Shown here one piece after another: positions 1-7,846 of a stretch of 24,619 bases of DNA. Within the stretch, counting starts at the first letter, position 1; every line of letters starts with the position of its first letter. A program made the translations under genes and the position numbers. Location of the stretch: positions 1-24,619 of the forward strand of contig JBJYWI010000012.1 of NCBI GenBank assembly GCA_046259385.1, in the 5' to 3' direction. A model generated the notes under the pieces. The model was not told the DNA's origin and ran no database searches. It saw only the letters and a list, made by a program, of their open reading frames with translations. Origin of the DNA: CAVWDI01 sp046259385 (lineage in GTDB: Bacteria; Chloroflexota; Anaerolineae; Anaerolineales; UBA4823).

Positions 1-6
1 AATTCT

Positions 7-642
7 ATGGCGCTTAATTCTGAAAATAATACAGATGACTATCGATATACTACTTCAAATGAATCTGTTGATTTCTATTCAAAAATTCTATTGAAATTTA
101 ACCAGGATGTGGGTGGAAATTCATTAGCTGTTATTGTATTGTTTCTGATGGTAATTGGAGTAATTTATGGGGGGATAACTTATGTCACGGATGCGACAAT
201 CAAACCATTACAGTTTCCAAAATGGACAATTCCGTTGCTCACAGTTGCCGGTCTTTTTATCGCGGTTTATTTAAGTTACATTGAATTTACAAGATCCGAG
301 GCGGTGTGTGGTCCTGTTGGCGACTGCAATACTGTTCAGGAAAGTCCTTATGCATATTTGTTTGGAATAGTTCCGATCGGCTTAATTGGTGTAGTTGGCT
401 ATTTTTCTATCCTGATTATGTGGTTTTTAGAAACATTTGGACCCAAATCAATACGAAGATTTAGCTCGATCTCTGTTTGGTTAATGGCATTGATTGGTAT
501 TCTATTCTCCATATATCTGACATTCATCGAACCGTTTGTGATTGGTGCGACGTGCGCCTGGTGCATTGCTTCCGCCATAATAATGACTTTGATTTTCTTG
601 GCTTCAACACAGTCCTTAATAGAAATTAATCCCTCAAAATGA
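7..642 (+). CDS. VKOR-family membrane thiol oxidoreductase
   Basis: A polytopic membrane protein of the vitamin K epoxide reductase (VKOR) family, which re-oxidises thioredoxin-like partners by passing electrons to a quinone and so drives disulfide formation outside the membrane. The catalytic set is complete. The loop pair is C101-GPVGD-C107, a Ser lies six residues later (S113), and the CxxC active site is C183-AW-C186. These spacings match cyanobacterial VKOR (C50/C56/S62/C130/C133). Hydrophobic segments lie at about 73-92, 116-140 and 154-200 (the last long enough for two passes). There is an extra one at 39-60, ahead of the usual VKOR core, after a polar 35-residue N-terminus. The frame is open to the left edge, so the true start could lie upstream. 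No fused or adjacent thioredoxin domain is visible. Family call firm; physiological partner unknown. Confidence 0.85.
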   Translation: MALNSENNTDDYRYTTSNESVDFYSKILLKFNQDVGGNSLAVIVLFLMVIGVIYGGITYVTDATIKPLQFPKWTIPLLTVAGLFIAVYLSYIEFTRSEAVCGPVGDCNTVQESPYAYLFGIVPIGLIGVVGYFSILIMWFLETFGPKSIRRFSSISVWLMALIGILFSIYLTFIEPFVIGATCAWCIASAIIMTLIFLASTQSLIEINPSK

Positions 643-816
643 TCTGAGATAGATTGATCCTCCTTTGCTTTTTTAGTACATTTGAAATTCCAATTGTTCC
701 TTAATAAATATTTCTTTTTAATCCTCAAATTGCGTTAAGGCATATAAATTAGATGACACTCTTCACTGTGATTATTCCGACATAATTGGTATATTTTATT
801 AAAATAATTATCAAAA

Positions 817-1158
817 ATGCATGAACTTCCAGTATCGCAGAATATTTTAGAGATCTCTTTGAAGTATGCCAATCGAGAAAATGCATCGAAAATTTTAAAT
901 ATTTATGTTGTTATTGGTCAGTTAACCTCATTTATAGACGAATCCATACAATTCTATTGGGATATCATTTCAAAAGACACAATTGCCGAAGGTGCAGAAT
1001 TAAGATTTACAAGAATACCAGCTGAATTTATGTGTAAATTATGTAATTACAGTTTCCCATTGTCTGAAAACCAATTTACCTGTCCCAATTGTCAGAGCAA
1101 CCAAGTAGAAATAATAAAAGGCAAAGAATTTTATCTTGATTCAATTGATATTGAGTAA
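817..1158 (+). CDS. hypA: HypA, nickel chaperone for [NiFe]-hydrogenase maturation
   Basis: A cytoplasmic Ni-delivery protein that works with the GTPase HypB to load nickel into the hydrogenase large subunit. It is 113 residues long, the usual size. The invariant MHE start (H2 and E3, Ni-binding together with the amino terminus) fixes the initiation codon. The structural zinc site has two CxxC pairs, C73/C76 and C89/C92. There is no recognisable Shine-Dalgarno sequence; the start is preceded by an A/T-rich stretch (tatcaaaa). It is the first gene of a six-gene + strand maturation cluster, with hypB starting 6 nt after its stop. The 174 nt upstream (643-816) are AT-rich, hold no gene, and gave no promoter I would defend. 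Confidence 0.96.
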   Translation: MHELPVSQNILEISLKYANRENASKILNIYVVIGQLTSFIDESIQFYWDIISKDTIAEGAELRFTRIPAEFMCKLCNYSFPLSENQFTCPNCQSNQVEIIKGKEFYLDSIDIE

Positions 1159-1164
1159 AAACTT

Positions 1165-1824
1165 ATGGCCAATCCGAAAAGTAAAATTTCAATTGTAGAG
1201 AATATCTTAAATTCAAATGATCAAATCGCTCTACAAAATAGAGCTAGACTTGACAATTCTAATGTAATTGGGATGAATTTTATGGCTTCCCCAGGAGCTG
1301 GCAAGACTTCTTTGATTGAAGCAACACTTGATAATTTAAAGAATACATACAAAATTGCGGTAATTGATGGAGATGTTGCTACAAGTATTGATGCAGACCG
1401 AGCAGCAAATGCGGGTGCGCAGCAGGCTGTTCAAGTAAACACTGGAGGCCAATGTCATTTAAATGCTGTTATGGTATCTAATGCATTAAACCAGTTGGAT
1501 TTGGTTGATATCGATTTATTGATAGTTGAGAATGTAGGTAACCTGATTTGTCCCAGTAGCTTCCAGCTAGGTACACATAAAAATGTTCTAATTTCATCAA
1601 TTCCTGAGGGGGATGACAAACCTTATAAATATCCACAAATGTATCAAAATATAGATGCATTAGTGTTGAATAAAATAGATTTAATCCCCTTCGTCGATTT
1701 TAATATTGATTATTTTCTCAACGGTGTTGGTATCTTAAATCCTGGCCTTATAAATTTTCAGCTTTCCTGCCGTACAAAGGATGGAATTGAGGAATGGCTG
1801 GAGTGGGTAGAAAGCAATCTCTGA
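1165..1824 (+). CDS. hypB: HypB, nickel-inserting GTPase of hydrogenase maturation
   Basis: A SIMIBI-class GTPase that powers nickel insertion from HypA into [NiFe]-hydrogenase. Visible motifs are the P-loop GAGKTS (44-49), DGD (68-70), the G3-region ENVGNLICP (about 122-130) and NKID (169-172). The G-domain metal site is present as C97-H98 plus C129, equivalent to C166/H167/C198 of E. coli HypB. The N-terminus lacks both the high-affinity CxxGCxC site and the His-rich nickel store found in some bacteria, so this is the minimal type that relies on the G-domain site and on HypA. Length 219 aa fits that type. Its 3' end overlaps the proposed hypF start by 31 nt, suggesting translational coupling. 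Confidence 0.95.
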   Translation: MANPKSKISIVENILNSNDQIALQNRARLDNSNVIGMNFMASPGAGKTSLIEATLDNLKNTYKIAVIDGDVATSIDADRAANAGAQQAVQVNTGGQCHLNAVMVSNALNQLDLVDIDLLIVENVGNLICPSSFQLGTHKNVLISSIPEGDDKPYKYPQMYQNIDALVLNKIDLIPFVDFNIDYFLNGVGILNPGLINFQLSCRTKDGIEEWLEWVESNL

Positions 1825-4262
1825 GAATTAATGTGTCGGGAATTCATATTTCTATACATGGGATTGTTCAGGGTGTAGGGTTTCGACCTTTTGTATATGG
1901 CTTAGCTAAGAGATTAAATATTAACGGCTGGGTCCAAAATACCTCCTCCGGTGTTGAAATTGAAGCTGTTGGGAAAACAAAGTCACTGGAAATATTTAGC
2001 GCTTCCCTTAAAAATGAAGCACCTCCACTGGCACTTATTGAAACTATAGAAATTGAACCATGTGAACCAAATCATTATTCCAAATTCGAAATTGTTAAGT
2101 CAAAAATAATTCCGAATGCATTCCAACCAATTTCACCGGATATTTGCATGTGTGAGGATTGTTTGGAAGAATTGTTTGACGAAAAAGACCGTCGCTTTCT
2201 TTATCCATTTATTAATTGCACGAATTGTGGTCCAAGGTTTACGATTATTAACGATGTTCCATATGATCGGCCCAATACCACAATGTCTGAATTTGAAATG
2301 TGCCCGGATTGTTTATCAGAGTATAACAATCCAGAAGATAGACGTTTTCATGCACAGCCTGTCGCTTGTTCATTATGTGGGCCGCATGTCCAACTTGTAG
2401 ATTCTCAATACAGCGAAATTGAGCCATTTGCCATAGATCCTACCCTTCCGGGAAATCTAAAAAACAATAAATCAATCAAACCGCTGTTATCAGCCCAAAA
2501 AATGCTGGCAGAAGGAAGAATAATCGCAATAAAAGGTCTTGGTGGTTTTCATTTAGCATGTGATGCTCTGAATCATGATGCAGTTAATGAATTACGGAAC
2601 CGAAAATTAAGGGTTGACAAACCATTTGCTGTAATGGTTGCAGATATCCAGCATGTATCAAAATATTGCAAATTGGAATCAAACAGCCGTATGCTGCTTG
2701 AATCCCGCGAACGTCCAATTGTTATCTTGCCTCGTATTAAAGACTGCGAAATTAGTTCGGTGGTTGCACCTTACCAGAACACAATCGGAATAATGCTCCC
2801 TTATACGCCTTTACATTATTTACTATTCTCCCCAATTGTCGGACTTAATACTGAAATTAAGATTCCGACTGCGCTGGTTATGACGAGCGGAAATATCAGT
2901 GAGGAACCGATTTCAAAAGACAACGATGAAGCAATAAAAAAACTCTCCTGTATTGCTGACGCGTTTTTAATTCACAATCGGGATATCAATACAAGATGTG
3001 ATGATTCTGTGTTTCAGTTGTTTATAAGTTCAAACACTCTAAACCGTAATACTAAAACAAGAATATCAGCAGCTTCTTATCCAATACGTCGCTCACGTGG
3101 TTTTGCTCCTTACCCTTTACTGCTCCCCCACTCAATTAACAATATTCTGGCAACAGGCAGCGAACTGAAAAACACTTTCTGTTTAACTCGCGCTAGGTAC
3201 GCGTTTATCAGTCACCATATTGGGGACATGGAAAATTTTGAAACTCTTCAATCTTTCGAACAAGCAATTGAGTACTATGAAAAATTATTTAAGATAAATC
3301 CTGAAATAATTGCCTATGACCTACATCCTGACTACCTCTCAACACGATATGCTCGAGAACGTGCTGAAATTCAAAATATAAAGTCCATATCTGTTCAACA
3401 CCATCATGCACATATCGCATCATGCATGGCTGACAACGGATTATCCGGGAGCGATAAGATCATTGGAATAAGTTTTGACGGTACCGGGTATGGCGATGAC
3501 AAAACAATTTGGGGAGGCGAATTTCTATATTCTGATTATTCAGGTTACAGAAGGGTCGCTCACCTAAGATGCACACAATTACCTGGAGGAGATAAAGCAA
3601 TAAAGGAACCATGGCGGATAGCGCTTGCATGGTTAAGGACGGCAGGCATTCCTTGGGATAAAAATCTCCCGCCAGTTAAACATGTTTTTGATCAACACCA
3701 AAACAACGATCAATTTTTCAATGTGATCGATCGACAAATTGAAACGGGTATTAATGCCCCGAAAACTTCTTCCGTTGGACGTTTATTCGATGCTGTTTCC
3801 GCATTAATTGGGATCCGCCAAATTGTAAATTATGAGGCACAGGCTGCAATCGAATTAGAAAATTTATGTGATCCGATTGAGAATGGCATCTATCAAATTT
3901 CAATTAAGAATTCACATGAAAACAGCCTGGATATCCTCTCGGATCCTTTAATATTTGATCCCGAACCGATGTTACAGGCGATTTCTGATGACTTTTTGAA
4001 CCAGATCCCAGTTTCGATAATTTCCGCTCGTTTTCATAACAGTATAGCAAAAATTGTGCTTGATATCTGCCTAATCTTACGAACCCAACTTAATTCAAAT
4101 TTGATAGCCTTAAGCGGCGGTGTATGGCAAAACTTAACCTTGTTAGAAAAAACAGTAAACAACCTTTTGCAGGATAATTTCGAAGTAATTACTCATCGAA
4201 GAATCCCCCCTAATGATGGTGGGATCTCTCTTGGTCAGGCAATCATTGCTGCAAATCAATAA
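1794..4262 (+). CDS. hypF: HypF carbamoyltransferase
   Basis: Uses carbamoyl phosphate and ATP to carbamoylate the C-terminal Cys of HypE, the first step toward the cyanide ligands of the NiFe site. Domains in order: acylphosphatase (about 17-105, motif GIVQGVGFRPF); a double zinc-finger region with Cys pairs 120/123, 142/145, 170/173 and 192/195 in the diagnostic spacing of 18, 24 and 18 residues; YrdC-like domain (about 230-430); Kae1-like domain (about 450-822) with HHHAH at 536-540. At 822 aa it is somewhat longer than typical (about 750-770), with small polar insertions near 205-230 and 410-428. The ATG at 1794 overlaps hypB. A GTG at 1833 is an alternative that still keeps the acylphosphatase fold, and neither has a strong ribosome-binding site. 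Confidence 0.95.
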   Translation: MAGVGRKQSLRINVSGIHISIHGIVQGVGFRPFVYGLAKRLNINGWVQNTSSGVEIEAVGKTKSLEIFSASLKNEAPPLALIETIEIEPCEPNHYSKFEIVKSKIIPNAFQPISPDICMCEDCLEELFDEKDRRFLYPFINCTNCGPRFTIINDVPYDRPNTTMSEFEMCPDCLSEYNNPEDRRFHAQPVACSLCGPHVQLVDSQYSEIEPFAIDPTLPGNLKNNKSIKPLLSAQKMLAEGRIIAIKGLGGFHLACDALNHDAVNELRNRKLRVDKPFAVMVADIQHVSKYCKLESNSRMLLESRERPIVILPRIKDCEISSVVAPYQNTIGIMLPYTPLHYLLFSPIVGLNTEIKIPTALVMTSGNISEEPISKDNDEAIKKLSCIADAFLIHNRDINTRCDDSVFQLFISSNTLNRNTKTRISAASYPIRRSRGFAPYPLLLPHSINNILATGSELKNTFCLTRARYAFISHHIGDMENFETLQSFEQAIEYYEKLFKINPEIIAYDLHPDYLSTRYARERAEIQNIKSISVQHHHAHIASCMADNGLSGSDKIIGISFDGTGYGDDKTIWGGEFLYSDYSGYRRVAHLRCTQLPGGDKAIKEPWRIALAWLRTAGIPWDKNLPPVKHVFDQHQNNDQFFNVIDRQIETGINAPKTSSVGRLFDAVSALIGIRQIVNYEAQAAIELENLCDPIENGIYQISIKNSHENSLDILSDPLIFDPEPMLQAISDDFLNQIPVSIISARFHNSIAKIVLDICLILRTQLNSNLIALSGGVWQNLTLLEKTVNNLLQDNFEVITHRRIPPNDGGISLGQAIIAANQ

Positions 4263-4287
4263 AATTATATAATTGGAGTGTTTAATT

Positions 4288-4533
4288 ATGTGCTTGGGTA
4301 TTCCAGGAAAAATAATTGAAATATATGAAAAAAATGAATTGAAGATGGGGAAAATCGATTTTGGGGGAGTTGAGCGTGAATCATGCTTGGCTTATGTGCC
4401 AAATGCAGCAATAGGTGATTATGTCCTCGTGCATGTTGGTTTTGCCTTAAATTTAATCAGCGAACAGGAAGCAAACGAAACAATGGAACTACTTAGGAAA
4501 ATCGCCGATGTGGATATTGAATTAAATCCATGA
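4288..4533 (+). CDS. hypC: HypC chaperone
   Basis: A small chaperone that with HypD carries the Fe(CN)2CO unit and then escorts the hydrogenase large-subunit precursor. The protein is 81 aa, starting MCLGIPG; Cys2 is the essential iron-binding residue, so initiation must be at this ATG. A TTG 15 nt upstream gives a longer frame but lies in the ribosome-binding site (GGAG, about 9 nt before the ATG), so I rejected it. The central barrel sequence (VDFGGV-like, here IDFGGVERESC) and a hydrophobic VHVGFAL strand are typical. This is the only gene in the hyp cluster with a clear Shine-Dalgarno sequence. It lies between hypF (25 nt) and hypD (31 nt). Confidence 0.95.
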   Translation: MCLGIPGKIIEIYEKNELKMGKIDFGGVERESCLAYVPNAAIGDYVLVHVGFALNLISEQEANETMELLRKIADVDIELNP

Positions 4534-4564
4534 TCTAAATTGATTTAATTCGTCAACTATAGAA

Positions 4565-5665
4565 ATGAAATACCTAACTGAGTTTAGAAATAAAGATATC
4601 TCCAAGGGATTGCTTGATGAGATTTATCGCATTACTGAAAATAATTGGACTATTATGGAGATATGTGGAGGTCAAACCCATTCAATAATGCGATATGGGC
4701 TTGACCAGCTACTCCCCGAAAAGATTGAGCTTGTTCATGGACCTGGCTGCCCGGTTTGTGTTACTTCACTTGAATTAGTCGATAAAGCGCTGGAGATTGC
4801 CAGGCAACCAGACGTAATTTTTACCTCGTTTGGCGATATGCTGCGAGTTCCAGGCTCAAATGGCGATCTATTTTCAGTGAAAGCTTCTGGCGGAGATGTA
4901 CGGGTAGTTTATTCTCCTTTGGATGCGTTAGAAATTGCACAGAATAACCCAGAAAAACAAGTCGTATTTTTTGCAATCGGGTTTGAAACAACTGCTCCAG
5001 CCAATGCTATGAGCGTTGTTCAGGCTAAAGCCTTAGGTTTGGAAAACTTCAGCCTTTTGGTATCACATGTCCGTGTTCCCCCAGCGATGCATGCAATATT
5101 AAGTTCACCATATAATAGGGTTAATGGTTTTTTAGCTGCTGGTCATGTTTGTGCTGTGATGGGATTCTGGGAGTATCCTCCTATTGCCGAAAGGTATAAA
5201 GTACCAATTGTAGTCACTGGATTTGAACCGTTGGATATCCTGCGCGGAGTAATTATGGTAATCAAGCAATTGGAGAATAATTCCTATAAAGTTGAGAATG
5301 GATACTCCCGTATTGTGTCATTTGACGGAAATGCTTCTGCACAAAAAATTATCAACCAGGTTTTTTGTGAATGTGATAGAAAATGGCGCGGAATTGGAAT
5401 GATTCCCACCAGCGGTTGGTGTCTTAAGCCTGAATTTCAAGAATTTAATGCTGAATATAGATTTGGAGTTCAGAAGATCAATTCTGAAGAGTCTCCATTA
5501 TGCATTTCTGGTAGTATTCTTCAGGGAATTAAAAAACCTGTTGATTGTCCAGCATTTGGGGTTGAATGTACACCTGCTAACCCTTTAGGGGCTACAATGG
5601 TCTCCTCTGAAGGTGCCTGCGCTGCTTATTTCCAATATGCCCACAATAATCATATCGAAGGCTAA
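4565..5665 (+). CDS. hypD: HypD, scaffold for the Fe(CN)2CO unit
   Basis: A [4Fe-4S] scaffold protein that receives cyanide from HypE and, with HypC, assembles the Fe(CN)2CO group. It is 366 aa long, normal for HypD. Family motifs are in order: ICGGQTHSIMRYG with C34; GPGCPVC with C62 and C65; and a C-terminal cluster-binding segment with CPAFGVECTP and SSEGAC. The positions correspond to C41, C69 and C72 of E. coli HypD. The first motif reads CGGQTH rather than CGGHTH, which I take as family variation. The start has no obvious ribosome-binding site, and hypE begins 29 nt after the stop. Confidence 0.96.
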   Translation: MKYLTEFRNKDISKGLLDEIYRITENNWTIMEICGGQTHSIMRYGLDQLLPEKIELVHGPGCPVCVTSLELVDKALEIARQPDVIFTSFGDMLRVPGSNGDLFSVKASGGDVRVVYSPLDALEIAQNNPEKQVVFFAIGFETTAPANAMSVVQAKALGLENFSLLVSHVRVPPAMHAILSSPYNRVNGFLAAGHVCAVMGFWEYPPIAERYKVPIVVTGFEPLDILRGVIMVIKQLENNSYKVENGYSRIVSFDGNASAQKIINQVFCECDRKWRGIGMIPTSGWCLKPEFQEFNAEYRFGVQKINSEESPLCISGSILQGIKKPVDCPAFGVECTPANPLGATMVSSEGACAAYFQYAHNNHIEG

Positions 5666-5694
5666 AGCGTTTGTAAGCGATTGCGTCAATCAAA

Positions 5695-6783
5695 ATGAAA
5701 TCTAATACAGTTCACTTTGAAGGTTCAAGCTGCCCAGTTCCAAATAAACATGATGATCAAATAATCATCGGTCATGGAAGTGGGGGTGAACTTACCCAAA
5801 CTTTAATTAAAAATATCTTCCTTCCCTCATTTGAAAACCAGATTCTTACAGAATTAAATGATTCTGGCATCGTTGACCTGGATGAGCTGAGCACAAAATC
5901 TCAGAAAGTTGGCCATAGAATTGCAATAAGTACGGATAATCATGTGGTTTGGCCGTTATTTTTTAAAGGCGGAGACATTGGAAGACTCTCGGTTTGCGGA
6001 ACAGTTAATGATCTTTCAATGGTGGGCGCAACTCCCCAATACTTAACCGCAGGATTCATTCTTGAAGAAGGTTTGAATGTCCATACACTGGAAAGAATAG
6101 TCGTTTCAATGAAAGATGCTGCTCAGGAATCAGGGATTAAGATCGTTGCGGGGGACACAAAAGTGGTCGAGAAAGGGAAAGCTGATTGCATCTATATTAA
6201 TACAGCTGGTTTAGGTGTGATACCCGATTCAATTAACATTTCAGGAGCTAATGCGAAACCAGGTGATAAAGTAATTATCTCTGGGACCATCGGAGACCAT
6301 GGTATTGCAGTTTTGGAAGCCCGTGGAGAATTAGGATTTGTTTCCGAAATCCAAAGTGATATCGCTCCATTAAATAACCTGGTACACAATTTGTTAAAAG
6401 TTACAGAAAATATTCATTCAATGCGAGATCCCACAAGAGGTGGGCTTGCAACAGCCTTAAACGAAATTGCCAAACAATCTGGTGTATGCATCGAAATAAT
6501 CGAAGACGACATACCAGTAAATCCAGCGGTAGAATCAGCTTGTGAAATGCTTGGGCTAGACCCCTTGTATATTGCCAATGAAGGGAAAATGATCGTTATC
6601 GTTGCATCCCATGATTCCGATTTAGTCTTGGATAAATTGCGTTCTCACAAGTACGGTAAGCATGCGGCAATCATTGGGGAGGTAACTGGTGAACCGGTTG
6701 GAAGATTATTAATGAGAACTTCGATTGGCAGCAAACGAGTAGTATCAACTCTTTCGGGAGAGCTTCTTCCCCGTATTTGTTGA
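5695..6783 (+). CDS. hypE: HypE, thiocarbamate dehydratase
   Basis: An ATP-dependent dehydratase of the PurM/ThiL fold that converts its own carbamoylated C-terminal cysteine into a thiocyanate, the source of the cyanide ligands. It is 362 aa long and ends in the invariant PRIC, so the reactive Cys362 is intact. The ATP-binding glycine motif GHGSGG is near residues 26-31, and the GDTKVVEKGKAD and DPTRGGLATALNEIA segments are typical. An N-terminal extension of about 20 residues precedes the core. No clear Shine-Dalgarno sequence precedes the ATG. It is the last gene of the hyp cluster and converges on the methyltransferase gene at 6791, only 7 nt away; the T-rich junction may help to end both transcripts. 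Confidence 0.96.
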   Translation: MKSNTVHFEGSSCPVPNKHDDQIIIGHGSGGELTQTLIKNIFLPSFENQILTELNDSGIVDLDELSTKSQKVGHRIAISTDNHVVWPLFFKGGDIGRLSVCGTVNDLSMVGATPQYLTAGFILEEGLNVHTLERIVVSMKDAAQESGIKIVAGDTKVVEKGKADCIYINTAGLGVIPDSINISGANAKPGDKVIISGTIGDHGIAVLEARGELGFVSEIQSDIAPLNNLVHNLLKVTENIHSMRDPTRGGLATALNEIAKQSGVCIEIIEDDIPVNPAVESACEMLGLDPLYIANEGKMIVIVASHDSDLVLDKLRSHKYGKHAAIIGEVTGEPVGRLLMRTSIGSKRVVSTLSGELLPRIC

Positions 6784-6790
6784 TTTTTTC

Positions 6791-7363
6791 TTATTTTTTA
6801 ATTTTATCAATCACAATCCAAGAGTTATATCCATCATAATCAATAAATGAATTTGAATATTTAAATTTAAATAGGAATTGGATTTTTTCTGGTGGTAGAA
6901 ATTTGCTTCGCATTAAAAATATTTTTTCAGCCAATGCAACCATCTTTACACCAAATAAATGGAAATTCGGTTCTTCGACAACAATTCTCCCACCTGGTGC
7001 TAATACTCTCCATAATTCTTCTGCTGTTTTAGCCTGATCGCAGACATGATGGAAAGCATCAACTATAATAATTCTCTCAAAATAGTTTCGTGGAAAAGGT
7101 AAAAACTCCGTGTGTGTACATGCTGGTGAAAGTTCACTTTTTTGAATTGTTTGTCTGAGCATTGGTAACGATAAATCCGCCACAAAAATTGATGACGCTT
7201 TACCAGTGAACTGGGTAGAAACCCGTCCTGTTCCTCCTCCTGCATCAAGCAAAGTCCCCGAAATGGGTAAATTTAATAAAGTCTCTATCTTTGTTATATT
7301 TGCTGGTTTGATCACCTTATCGTAGAAAGGCGCAAGAATATCAAAATGATTATTCAGGGACAT
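6791..7363 (-). CDS. Class I SAM-dependent methyltransferase, UbiE/MenG-like
   Basis: A soluble 190-residue Rossmann-fold methyltransferase. Motif I is LDAGGGTG (39-46), the acidic motif II is VADLS (about 71-75), and the post-motif VDAFHHV plus LAPGGRIVVEEP form motifs V/VI. The N-terminus, with HFDILAPFYDKV, resembles quinone and other small-molecule methyltransferases (COG2226 type), but the substrate cannot be read from the sequence. It is shorter than full UbiE/MenG (about 230-250 aa). A terminator-like hairpin separates it from the gene upstream on the same strand, so it is probably transcribed on its own. The start ATG has a short purine-rich AAAGAG directly upstream. Confidence 0.8.
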   Translation of the reverse strand: MSLNNHFDILAPFYDKVIKPANITKIETLLNLPISGTLLDAGGGTGRVSTQFTGKASSIFVADLSLPMLRQTIQKSELSPACTHTEFLPFPRNYFERIIIVDAFHHVCDQAKTAEELWRVLAPGGRIVVEEPNFHLFGVKMVALAEKIFLMRSKFLPPEKIQFLFKFKYSNSFIDYDGYNSWIVIDKIKK

Positions 7364-7390
7364 CTCTTTATTATTTTATAGGTTATAAAT

Positions 7391-7424
7391 GAAATAACAA
7401 TAAAGCCTTCAGATTCCGAAGGCT
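7391..7424 (-). terminator. Candidate intrinsic terminator of the 7479-7709 gene
   Basis: On the - strand a perfect 7-bp stem (AGCCTTC / GAAGGCT, 7-nt loop, 7404-7424) is followed by a T-rich run (TTTATTGTTATTT). It lies 54 nt past the stop of the small acidic-protein gene and before the methyltransferase start. The U-tract is interrupted, so efficiency may be modest. Confidence 0.6.
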
Positions 7425-7478
7425 ATACGTATAAGTAGTAATACTTCTTTTTTCATTTTATATCTCTATCTTATCCAT

Positions 7479-7709
7479 TTATATCTCTTCATCCTCAAGC
7501 CAGAGTTCATCATCCTCGTCATCCTCATCAATTTCATCCCATCCCGCTAATTCTTGATCCTCATCTTCCCAGCTATCTTCCGCTTCAAGATCGGATGTTC
7601 TGGAGTACGTCATACATCCAATATCTGGATCCAATTCGATAGCAGCAGCTCTACAATATCCATCTTCCAAGAATACACAATCCATATAGTAACAACGAAT
7701 TCTCGGCAT
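7479..7709 (-). CDS. Unrecognised mini-protein: four-Cys head, very acidic tail
   Basis: A 76-residue protein that I do not recognise as a named family. The N-terminal half carries four cysteines (C6, C11, C19, C32; pattern CX4CX7CX12C), which could bind a metal or a small Fe-S or zinc site. The last 38 residues hold 23 Asp/Glu and three Trp and are probably disordered. There is no signal peptide or membrane segment. It is very likely a real gene: it has a good ribosome-binding site (AGGAG, about 8 nt before the ATG), a plausible promoter with a perfect TATAAT, and a downstream hairpin. It lies downstream of rel on the same strand. Function unknown; an acidic tail of this sort can serve protein docking or nucleic-acid mimicry, but that is only inference. 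Confidence 0.75.
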   Translation of the reverse strand: MPRIRCYYMDCVFLEDGYCRAAAIELDPDIGCMTYSRTSDLEAEDSWEDEDQELAGWDEIDEDDEDDELWLEDEEI

Positions 7710-7796
7710 ATTTTTACTCCTGGCAGATTATAAAAACTTCAGAAATAATAAATTGGATGAATAAAATACTAAAAAGCTAGTAGCCAACGGCTGTGA

Positions 7797-7826
7797 ATTA
7801 TACCATTTGTATATAGGCAATAGTAA
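7797..7826 (-). promoter_or_regulatory. Candidate sigma70-type promoter for the acidic mini-protein
   Basis: On the - strand TTACTA (7821-7826) is separated by 18 nt from a perfect TATAAT (7797-7802). It predicts a leader of about 80 nt. The leader starts with a small hairpin, AGCC-GTT-GGCT on the - strand (7782-7792), followed by an ACTAGC/TTTTTAGT stretch that could also act as a weak end signal for rel. Confidence 0.5.
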
Positions 7827-7846
7827 TTAGTTGTATCAATATGTGA

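Noticed and set aside
399..728. 109-codon open frame antisense to the VKOR gene
   Set aside because: Overlaps the conserved VKOR active-site region, and its product shows no motif.
4273..4287. Five-codon-longer HypC starting at TTG
   Set aside because: HypC must begin Met-Cys for the essential N-terminal cysteine, and the TTG overlaps the GGAG ribosome-binding site of the ATG at 4288.
6753..6800. Possible intrinsic terminator at the end of hypE (GGGA/TTCC hairpin, then T-run)
   Set aside because: The stem is only 4-5 bp with mismatches, lies inside hypE, and the T-run begins about 11 nt later. The T-rich convergent junction is noted with hypE instead.
7433..7460. AAGTA/TACTT hairpin followed by T-run on the + strand
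   Set aside because: A five-pair AT stem with no + strand gene upstream; likely chance in AT-rich sequence.
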